A stretch of 37,005 bases of DNA, taken from assembly GCA_018813065.1 (NCBI GenBank), contig JAHJCH010000010.1:1-37005 (forward strand), written 5' to 3'. Origin of the DNA: Myxococcota bacterium. Lineage in GTDB: Bacteria; Myxococcota_A; Bradymonadia; UBA7976; UBA1532. Under the pieces are notes generated by a model. That model did no database searches and was not told the origin of the DNA. It was given only the letters and a program-made list of their open reading frames with translations. Below are positions 6,837 to 13,299 of this stretch, piece by piece. How positions within the stretch are numbered: position 1 is the stretch's first letter; every line of letters starts with the position of its first letter. Made by a program: the position numbers and the translations under genes.

Positions 6837-8746
6837 TTGCTCCGTTGGCGGCGCGCCGCGAGGAAGCGCAGCCCGCCATGACCGGTGACGCCGAGGAGGA
6901 CCCCCAGCAGGCTGAGGAGGCCGAGGAGATCAGCGTAAGGGGTGCTGTTATGACCAAGGATGTAGTGCCCCGCCTCGCGGGTGTCTGGCTTGAACACCAG
7001 CCGCCCCGCCTCGCCGACGATCTCGCCGTTGAGGCTGACGTTGGTGTCGCCGACGAGCCTCGCGGTGGCGCCAAAGGGGACATAGCTCGACAGCTCAAAG
7101 GGCCGCGTCAGGTGAGAGGACTCATCATGGCACGCCTCGCAGGACTTGAGCACGAACCGCCCAGCGGCGACGCCGTGATGCAGGCTGTAGGGTTGGATCT
7201 CACCGCTGATCTGAGGATCGGAGACGCCCACGGCGATAAGGCGGGCGCGGGCAGCGGCGACCTTGTCTGCGGTGTCCAAGCGCAGCTCTGCGCCCTTCAA
7301 CGCGCCGTCCCCATCTGTGTCTAGGGCCTTGATCAAGTCGGGGTGGTGGCGATCCCCGATGAGGAAGGCCGCCTTGAGATCCACCAGCCGCGCGGGCGTA
7401 TGCGTCGCCCCTGATCGCTCGATCCAGAACCAGCTGGTGATCAGGTTATGCGGCGCCAGCTTCTTGGGCGCGGTCGCCTCACCATCACGCGGCAGGATCA
7501 CCGGGTGAAAGCCCGTCACCAGCGCCGCGCGATCTTCACCATCACCCTCAAGCCCACGATAAGCCACGAGAGGTTGAGCTTGCGTATCGATCAAGGTCCA
7601 ATCTGTCTGTTGACGCGCAGGCGCATAGAGCTTGGGGATATGGCACGTCTCACAGAGCAGCGCCTGCATATGTCTTGACTTGTAGGGCAGCCAATCATGA
7701 ACCGCGTTGGCGTCATGGCAGCCTTCGCAGCGACGCATCGAGTGATCAAGGCTCTCCTCAATCGTACCTTGAGCAGAGTCACCCTTTGTAAAATTATGAT
7801 TTGGTCTGTGTAGGTACTGGCTCATGGTCAGGATACGTGCGTCATGCTTGAGATGGTCAGGCCTCGTCTCTGATCGTTCCGCGAACGCAGACGGATGATT
7901 GGCCGCATGATGGCATGATGTGCAGCTTAACATGCGCTCAGAGTGGACATCCCAAGGGCGACCGAGCTGTGTCTTCTCCTCAATGTTTATCTGAGAGCGT
8001 TTGATGCGTTGGGCTGAAAAGATCTGCCCTGTCGTCTCAGTCTCCCAATGCTCGATGCCCGTTGAGAGGGTGATTTCATCCTGGAGCCCCGCTACGGCGC
8101 CGTGGCAGAGGCCACAGTTCTTATCGCTGGGCGTTTGTAGGTTGAGCGCGCCGCGCTTGAGGTGACCGTCGGGCTCAAAGGCCGCAGGGTCATAGCGCCA
8201 GGGCCGGGCGGGATCATCGCTGGGGATGATAAACGCTGGCCGTGCGCCGCTGAGGGTCGCCGTGGCCGCCCAGGCCCCTTGACCGGCGCTGAGGGCGCGC
8301 AGGCGGGCCTCATGATCAGGATCGTTGACGTGACAGAGGAAGCAGTCGAGCTGCGCGCCGACGGCGGGGCCGCCGCCCACGTGTCGGGTGCCTTGGCGCG
8401 TCCAGGCCTCGGGCGTGAGATCCACGCGCGGATCGTCCTTGGGGCTCAAGCGCCGATAGGTCAGCGGATCCCAGCGCCCAAAGAGGCCTGGGCTTAAATC
8501 CCAAGGGCGCGCGCCTGGGTGAGTGGGCTCGCCCTGACCCGCCTGACTGTGGAAGTGATGGGCCTGGATATAGGCCGCGTCGTGGCAGCCATCGCAGGTC
8601 TTGAGCGTGTCAATGGGCGCGCCGGTCTGGACCACGGGCTGGCCCTGGGCGTCGAGGAGGCGCACCTGAGGGTGAAGCCGCTGGCCGCTGGCCGCGCTGA
8701 CGCAGGCCAAGGCGAGGCACAAGGTGAGGTTGAAGCGCGCGCTCAT
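6833..8746 (-). CDS. Heptahaem c-type cytochrome with EF-hand loop and membrane anchor
   Basis: Start chosen at ATG 8746, which has GAGAGGAG upstream and overlaps the preceding stop (ATGA). The product is 637 residues. A signal peptide precedes seven CxxCH haem-binding motifs at residues 51-55, 135-139, 211-215, 275-279, 340-344, 365-369 and 536-540. Between haems six and seven there is a canonical calcium-binding EF-hand loop at 476-487 (DTDGDGALKGAE). Near the C-terminus a hydrophobic stretch (~604-622) followed by a basic tail looks like a membrane anchor with the cytochrome on the periplasmic side. It probably relays electrons between the cytochrome b and the octahaem enzyme. It does not match a multihaem family I can name. 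Its own catalytic activity is unknown. Confidence 0.85.
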   Translation of the reverse strand: MSARFNLTLCLALACVSAASGQRLHPQVRLLDAQGQPVVQTGAPIDTLKTCDGCHDAAYIQAHHFHSQAGQGEPTHPGARPWDLSPGLFGRWDPLTYRRLSPKDDPRVDLTPEAWTRQGTRHVGGGPAVGAQLDCFLCHVNDPDHEARLRALSAGQGAWAATATLSGARPAFIIPSDDPARPWRYDPAAFEPDGHLKRGALNLQTPSDKNCGLCHGAVAGLQDEITLSTGIEHWETETTGQIFSAQRIKRSQINIEEKTQLGRPWDVHSERMLSCTSCHHAANHPSAFAERSETRPDHLKHDARILTMSQYLHRPNHNFTKGDSAQGTIEESLDHSMRRCEGCHDANAVHDWLPYKSRHMQALLCETCHIPKLYAPARQQTDWTLIDTQAQPLVAYRGLEGDGEDRAALVTGFHPVILPRDGEATAPKKLAPHNLITSWFWIERSGATHTPARLVDLKAAFLIGDRHHPDLIKALDTDGDGALKGAELRLDTADKVAAARARLIAVGVSDPQISGEIQPYSLHHGVAAGRFVLKSCEACHDESSHLTRPFELSSYVPFGATARLVGDTNVSLNGEIVGEAGRLVFKPDTREAGHYILGHNSTPYADLLGLLSLLGVLLGVTGHGGLRFLAARRQRSK

Positions 8747-10365
8747 CGTCGCCACTCCTCTCGGGTCCAACCCTCATACTGATCGATCAGATTCATCTGT
8801 AAGCGCCCACCCTGCCGCGCGGGATCGCCTTCATAGCCCAAGGCTTTCCAATCCAAACGCCCTGCTTGACCATTCTCGGTGTGGCAATCATTGCACTGCA
8901 ACGCCTCATCGGCGGAGGCGACCATATGTGTTTGGGGCCAGAACATCTCTGTCTCAAGCCAACCGAAGGTGTGTTGATCTGTCTCTGAGCCGCGATACTT
9001 TAAACCATGCTCTGCTGCGCCGTTTTTAAATGAAATGTGCCAACGTGTTTGAATGTCATGTTTTTGTACCTCAGTCATACCCCAGAAGCCATCTTCACCA
9101 TAAGTCTTAGGCACAAGCAAGTGTTTGTAATAAGTATCGTAAGGTTGCTTCCCGCGATGAACCTTAAAGGGGAAGATTCGCGCGTTCGGATCGCGAACAT
9201 CGCCTAATGGGTAATTTATTGAGAGCAATTTTGTTGGATCATCAATTTTATCACCTGTAATATGCCTATTAGCATGGCCATTATACCAGTAATATTCTGG
9301 CTCTACATCAGAAGCATATTTAAACACACCTTTAATGGGGTTATAGTCATGTGGATCGGTAAGCCCAAACTTTTTCATCGCGGCTTCTTGAGTCATACCG
9401 GCCTCTGACCAGTCCCACCACATTTTTGTGGCAGCGCCCTTGGCGAAGGTCGGGATATGGCAAGTCTGACAGGCTACGGTGTGTGTATGCGCGTTTAAAC
9501 GATCTTGTTGATGTGGCTGCTCACTGTGACAATCAGTGCAGCGCACTAAATTTTTTGGATCAAAAGAGACGCCCATTGAGCGACCTTTAATCTCGTGGTT
9601 TTCAGTACGATGGCAATCAACACAGTTCAGATTATGACGGCCCATATGAATATCAATATTTTCACTCGGATTATACATAAATCCGTTAAGATCACCATGT
9701 TTAACAGCATCACCACCACCGCCAGCGAAGTGGCATGTCCCACAGTTATCTCTTGAGGGAAAATTTACTGATTTTGCAAAGTTTAGCATATAATCAACTT
9801 TGTAGTTTGGATGATCGCCTTCTGGTTTTTTAGGCTCCTCTGGATAACCAGAATCACCGCTTGGCTTAACATATGTGCCTGTGGATTCATGGCAAACCAG
9901 GCAATCAATGTTTTTTTCATCTTCAAAGTTAAAATTAGCGTCTTCCCAGCCATAACCGATATGACAACTCGTACAACGAGGCCAATTTGATTGGACTGAT
10001 ATACAAAAATTGTTGATCAGATTTGCCTTGCCAACCCGAACTTTCTCCTCTTTGCCTGGAACGCTCATCGCCTCACCACGCCAGTGCCAATGAGAGGTCG
10101 CCATGACGGATTCAGCGGCGTCAGGGTGACAGTCGAGGCACTTCTGAGTGAGGCGATGGGCGATCTGCTTTACGTCATCACGGACGTCAGCGAAGTCCTC
10201 AGCGTTAAAGAACTGACGATGATCCACATGCTCGGAGCGCTGTGGGAGCGCGGCGCGTGGATCGTCCTTTTGGGCTTCACGAGGGGGTGGCTCTCCGGCC
10301 ATCAGGACCCCGATCACCACCAGGCTGGCAGGGACCAGCGCTGGAAAGATGATGGAAACCTTCAT
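8743..10365 (-). CDS. otr: Octahaem tetrathionate reductase-type cytochrome
   Basis: The 540-residue secreted protein has eight CxxCH motifs at residues 76-80, 131-135, 155-159, 208-212, 248-252, 276-280, 299-303 and 491-495. Number, spacing and phrases such as RCTSCHIGYGW and NIDCLVCHE match the octahaem tetrathionate reductase (OTR) family described from Shewanella. That enzyme reduces tetrathionate in vitro, and also nitrite and hydroxylamine, through one haem with a lysine ligand. Lys151, just before the third motif, is a candidate for that ligand, but this is inference. The N-terminus (residues 1-23) is a signal peptide or anchor. It is the first gene of the sulfur cluster. The middle of the gene (about 9030-10030) is strikingly AT-rich (20 of 60 G+C at 9241-9300), while both ends are GC-rich. 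Confidence 0.85.
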   Translation of the reverse strand: MKVSIIFPALVPASLVVIGVLMAGEPPPREAQKDDPRAALPQRSEHVDHRQFFNAEDFADVRDDVKQIAHRLTQKCLDCHPDAAESVMATSHWHWRGEAMSVPGKEEKVRVGKANLINNFCISVQSNWPRCTSCHIGYGWEDANFNFEDEKNIDCLVCHESTGTYVKPSGDSGYPEEPKKPEGDHPNYKVDYMLNFAKSVNFPSRDNCGTCHFAGGGGDAVKHGDLNGFMYNPSENIDIHMGRHNLNCVDCHRTENHEIKGRSMGVSFDPKNLVRCTDCHSEQPHQQDRLNAHTHTVACQTCHIPTFAKGAATKMWWDWSEAGMTQEAAMKKFGLTDPHDYNPIKGVFKYASDVEPEYYWYNGHANRHITGDKIDDPTKLLSINYPLGDVRDPNARIFPFKVHRGKQPYDTYYKHLLVPKTYGEDGFWGMTEVQKHDIQTRWHISFKNGAAEHGLKYRGSETDQHTFGWLETEMFWPQTHMVASADEALQCNDCHTENGQAGRLDWKALGYEGDPARQGGRLQMNLIDQYEGWTREEWRR

Positions 10366-10459
10366 GGGATGTGCCTCCTGAGCTTGGGTAGGGCGTAGGT
10401 GCCTTCATGGCAAAACTTGAGGGACGTCAAAGGGGCTCGCGAGGCGAGCGTGGGCATGG

Positions 10460-10510
10460 AATATCCGAATTCAATGATGCTCGCAATATACGAATATAAC
10501 CGCGAATTCA
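10460..10510. promoter_or_regulatory. Iterated CGAAT repeats, candidate operator of the otr cluster
   Basis: AATATCCGAATTCA (10460-10473) and AATATACGAATATA (10485-10498) are near-identical direct repeats 25 bases apart. A third partial copy, CGAATTCA, lies at 10503-10510. They sit about 95-145 bases upstream of the start of the octahaem cytochrome gene, in an AT-rich stretch, so a regulator binding site is plausible. No known regulator motif was recognised. Confidence 0.35.
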
Positions 10511-10688
10511 GATAGTTATGGTTGGTTATAGGTTAAATGTTTAAATTCTGTGGTGAAAGTGAATGCCAATCGGAATGGTCGCCTTTTCTTTTTTTTTGAC
10601 GCAGCGCGGCAATCGAATCGAGCTGAGGGCCACACGCGCTCAAGGGATAATTTTCTCGATTTCTCGATGGAGGAGAGCAGCCGGGTGA

Positions 10689-10722
10689 GGGCGAAGGCAG
10701 GCGGCGGGCGAAGGCAGGTGGC
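10689..10722. repeat. 17-base tandem repeat, two copies
   Basis: GGGCGAAGGCAGGCGGC (10689-10705) is followed directly by GGGCGAAGGCAGGTGGC (10706-10722), with one mismatch. It lies immediately downstream of the stop codon of the minus-strand gene at 10726. Confidence 0.75.
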
Positions 10723-10725
10723 GGG

Positions 10726-11427
10726 CTATGCCTCTTCGTCTGCTTTGCGGATCTGCTCGCGGACATAGCGCGCGACGACCGCTGCGGCGACGCAGTTGAG
10801 CGTAAGGTTGCGTAGGAGCTTGCGGTTGATGGTCTTGCCGTCGTTGTAGAGCTCTAGATCGCCGAGGTAGAGCAAGGTCGCCGCTTCGCGCTCAACGAGC
10901 CCTGGGATTTGATCCTCAGGGTAGCCCTCCGGCAGCGCCTCGGCGAAGCCCTCCAAGCAGGCCTCCAGGGGCAACGGGTGACGCTCCACGGTCATCAAGG
11001 CGCCAGTGTGATAGAAGCGCAGGCGCAGCGGCTCCTTGGAGAGCTTCTCGATCCGGGTCGAGACGCGCGTGCTTTGGCTGAAGCTGAGGTAGAGCGCAGG
11101 GCGCAGCGGCTCAGAGCTCTTCGTCAACGCTCGGCAGATGTACACCACCAGCTCAGGCAGCCCTGAGGGTTGACGGTGAACGCGGACCATGGCGGTGAAG
11201 CGCCGAGGGTAGACGTTGAAGGGCTCAATCAAGCCCGAGAAGGGCTCAAAGGTGAAAGAGAGCCAGGGGACAAGGGCTGGCTTCTTACCCACACCGATGG
11301 GGCGATAGATGCTTTGGATGTCCTTGATCTCTTGGATGAGCGCGTGGGCGTCACCCTCCGCGAAGAGCGCCTCAAGGTCATCCTCCAGCACCTCTCGAAC
11401 CCGCTCGCTGACATCTCGTAGGCGCAT
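10726..11427 (-). CDS. Unrecognised 233-residue protein
   Basis: Start chosen at ATG 11427 (MRLRDVSERV...), since GAGGAGG lies about four bases upstream; a TTG one codon earlier is less likely. No signal peptide or membrane segment is visible, so the protein is probably cytoplasmic. The N-terminus is helical and acidic (VREVLEDDLEALFAEGDAHAL). It is followed by mixed strands and helices, with motifs such as PRRFTAMVRVHRQ and RIEKLSKEPLRLRFYHTG, and a basic C-terminal helix (LNCVAAAVVARYVREQIRK). No family or catalytic motif was recognised. It lies upstream of the sulfur cluster on the same strand, but a 360-base gap makes co-transcription doubtful. It is divergent from the 5'-nucleotidase pair. 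Confidence 0.7.
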   Translation of the reverse strand: MRLRDVSERVREVLEDDLEALFAEGDAHALIQEIKDIQSIYRPIGVGKKPALVPWLSFTFEPFSGLIEPFNVYPRRFTAMVRVHRQPSGLPELVVYICRALTKSSEPLRPALYLSFSQSTRVSTRIEKLSKEPLRLRFYHTGALMTVERHPLPLEACLEGFAEALPEGYPEDQIPGLVEREAATLLYLGDLELYNDGKTINRKLLRNLTLNCVAAAVVARYVREQIRKADEEA

Positions 11428-11563
11428 CAATCCTCCTCATCACCACCGTTCCAGGCGCCGCGCGCTCGCGTAGCGTCGCGCCGCAGCGATTCTCCGCTGA
11501 GGCCGTCCAGAGATACAGAGCCCGGCGTGGATCGTCAATCTATCGGAGGTCAGATTTCCTGAT

Positions 11564-12325
11564 ATGATGCCCCCTATGCGAAGCAAATTACTCCATTTTT
11601 CGGCCACCTTCCGGCTCCTCCTCGCGGCGCTCATCTTCACGCAAGGCCCCCTCAATCCTGCATCAGCGGCGCCCCCGATCCCGGTCAATGAGGTCGTCAA
11701 AGGCGCTGAAGACGTCGAGGCAATCGTCGCGATCTATAAACGACAGCTCGGCGCGCGGCTCTCGGCGCCCCTCGCCACGGCCACCACGGATCTCAGCTCA
11801 GAGGGGGCACCCTCCAGCCCGCTGGGGCTCATCGTCGCCGAAGGGGTCCTCCGTCAAGCGCAGCGCTTGGCGCCCAAGACCCAGATCTTTATGACCAACG
11901 ACGGCGGCCTGCGCGTCAGCCTCAGCCAAGGGACCATCACCCTGGCCCACGTCTATGAGCTGATGCCCTTTGATAATGAGGTGGTCCTCCTCACCGTCTC
12001 CGGGGCGGTCCTCGCCGACATCTGCGACGCCATCGCCCTCAAGCGCGGGGAGCCAGTGGCGGGCCTCTCCGCCACGCTCGATCCTCAGGCGGGGCGCGCG
12101 ACGGACGTGCGGATCGGCGGCGCGCCCCTCGATCCGCAGGGCGTCTATCACTTGGCGACCTCGGATTACTTGGTGGAGGCGGGGTGGATGCGCGACGCCG
12201 TGAAGGGGATCGCCGTGGAGCGCACAGGGCTCCTCCTGCGCGACGCCATCGCCGCCGCCTTTAAGGCCCACGTCGGCCCCCTGACCCCCCCCGCCACGCA
12301 GCCCTTTAAGTGGAGCGCCCCATGA
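11564..12325 (+). CDS. 5'-nucleotidase C-terminal domain as a separate secreted protein
   Basis: The 253-residue product has a signal peptide (hydrophobic core ~17-27, cleavage likely after ASA near 36) and then a domain matching the C-terminal, nucleotide-binding part of UshA-type 5'-nucleotidases. The family's 'NgGgiR' appears as TNDGGLRVSL, and its 'fPFdN.vv...ltG..l...le' as YELMPFDNEVVLLTVSGAVLADICDAI. The 'GGDGy' near the end of the domain is not preserved (SDYLVEAGWM). The ATGs at 11564, 11567 and 11576 are all possible starts; GGAGG lies at 11545-11549. The metallophosphatase half is the next gene, overlapping by ATGA, so the enzyme is split and the domain order reversed. The pair probably acts in the periplasm on nucleotides or related phosphoesters. 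Confidence 0.8.
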   Translation: MMPPMRSKLLHFSATFRLLLAALIFTQGPLNPASAAPPIPVNEVVKGAEDVEAIVAIYKRQLGARLSAPLATATTDLSSEGAPSSPLGLIVAEGVLRQAQRLAPKTQIFMTNDGGLRVSLSQGTITLAHVYELMPFDNEVVLLTVSGAVLADICDAIALKRGEPVAGLSATLDPQAGRATDVRIGGAPLDPQGVYHLATSDYLVEAGWMRDAVKGIAVERTGLLLRDAIAAAFKAHVGPLTPPATQPFKWSAP

Positions 12326-13209
12326 GCCTTGATCGCCGCGATGTCCTCAAGCTGCTGGGCGGCGCCGCCGCCTTGAGCGCCACCCCCGCCCTGGCCGCGC
12401 CCGCCGCCGCCGAGGTGACGATCCTCCACACCAACGACACCCACGCCCGCTTAGAGCCCTTTGAGGGAGGGCGCTACGCGGGCTTGGGGGGGATCGCCCG
12501 GCGCGCCGCCCTCATCCGCCAGATCCGCGCAGCCCGCCCCGCCACCCTGGTGGTGGACGCCGGCGACACCTTCCAAGGCACGCCCTACTTCAATCAGTTC
12601 GGCGGGGTGGCGGAGCTGCGCACGATGAGCGCCGCAGGCTATGACGTGGTGACCTTGGGCAACCACGACTTTGACGCTGGGGTGGATGCCCTTTTGCGGG
12701 CCATGGCCTACGCGCGCTTCAGCTTCACCAACAGCAACTTCATCATCACCCGCCCGGAGCTGGCGGCGCGGGTTCAGCCTGAGATCTTGCGGCGGGTCGG
12801 GGGGCGTTGGATCGGCCTCTTTGGCTTGGGCGTCTCCTTCGAGGGCCTCGTCTCGCCCAAGCATCACCTCGGGCTGCGCTACACCGATCCCCTCGTCGCC
12901 GCCCGCCGCAGCGTGGCGCGGCTGCGCGCCCAGGGCGCTGAGGCGATCATCTGCCTCTCTCACTTAGGCATCGAGGGCTATCAAGGTGAGCCGGGCGATG
13001 TTCACGTCGCCGATCAGGTGGAGGGCGTCGATCTGATCGTCGGCGGCCACAGCCACACATTCCTAGAGGCCCCTCGCCGCGTAAAGCAGACGGCGATCGT
13101 GCAGGTGGGTCACTCGGGGACGCACCTGGGGCAGGTCACGCTGCGCTTCACCCCCCAAGGCGTAGAGGTCGCAGGCGAGGCCCTGCCCGTCGCTGAGCGC
13201 TGGGCCTGA
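12322..13209 (+). CDS. 5'-nucleotidase-type metallophosphatase with Tat signal
   Basis: Start chosen at ATG 12322, which overlaps the previous stop (ATGA); an upstream in-frame codon is less likely. The 296-residue product begins with a twin-arginine signal (DRRDVLKLLGG) and an AxA cleavage region. It then carries the calcineurin-like metal-binding motifs of 5'-nucleotidases in order: LHTNDTHARLEP, VVDAGDTFQGT, TLGNHDFDAG, ICLSHLG and VGGHSHTF. It lacks the C-terminal domain found in UshA, which the previous gene supplies. It would bind two metal ions and hydrolyse phosphoesters such as nucleotides in the periplasm. The Tat signal suggests folding and metal loading before export. Confidence 0.88.
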   Translation: MSLDRRDVLKLLGGAAALSATPALAAPAAAEVTILHTNDTHARLEPFEGGRYAGLGGIARRAALIRQIRAARPATLVVDAGDTFQGTPYFNQFGGVAELRTMSAAGYDVVTLGNHDFDAGVDALLRAMAYARFSFTNSNFIITRPELAARVQPEILRRVGGRWIGLFGLGVSFEGLVSPKHHLGLRYTDPLVAARRSVARLRAQGAEAIICLSHLGIEGYQGEPGDVHVADQVEGVDLIVGGHSHTFLEAPRRVKQTAIVQVGHSGTHLGQVTLRFTPQGVEVAGEALPVAERWA

Positions 13210-13215
13210 ATGAAC

Positions 13216-13247
13216 CCGCGCTTCGGCGCGTCTCGGCGCGTTTTTTT
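13216..13247 (+). terminator. Intrinsic terminator after the split 5'-nucleotidase
   Basis: CGCGC-TTCG-GCGCG (13217-13230) is followed by a second CGCG-containing segment that can pair alternatively, and then by seven T residues (13241-13247). It begins a few bases after the stop codon at 13209. Confidence 0.75.
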
Positions 13248-13262
13248 GGCACACCTTATGCT
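13246..13262 (+). promoter_or_regulatory. Candidate sigma-54 promoter
   Basis: TTGGCAC followed by CATGCT-like bases (TTGGCACACCTTATGCT, 13246-13262) matches the -24/-12 consensus: TGGCAC is intact and the GG and GC dinucleotides have the required spacing. The -12 box is ATGC instead of TTGC. It lies 38 bases upstream of the ATG at 13300 and directly after the terminator, the right place for the beta-propeller lipoprotein gene. No enhancer site was identified. Confidence 0.45.
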
Positions 13263-13299
13263 CGACAGGGCTTCGTGCTTTAAACGAGGTCCAAAGTTC

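Larger units (their letters stand above)
10366..10725. other. Intergenic region upstream of the sulfur cluster
   Basis: These 360 bases hold no convincing gene. Bases 10455-10560 are AT-rich and carry iterated CGAAT-centred repeats, the likely control region of the cluster. Bases 10582-10598 include a T-rich run on the plus strand. Bases 10653-10668 contain TTCTCGAT twice. A 17-base tandem repeat lies just beyond the stop of the gene at 10726. No clear sigma-70 promoter could be fixed. Confidence 0.6.

Noticed and set aside
8743..10365. Horizontal acquisition of the otr gene because of its low GC
   Set aside because: Only the middle is AT-rich; both ends match the neighbours, and the gene is tightly coupled to the rest of the cluster. 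Transfer of the whole gene is not supported.
10581..10600. T-rich run as an intrinsic terminator
   Set aside because: The preceding palindrome (CCAATCGGAATGG) is weak with a central mismatch, and no plus-strand gene lies upstream.
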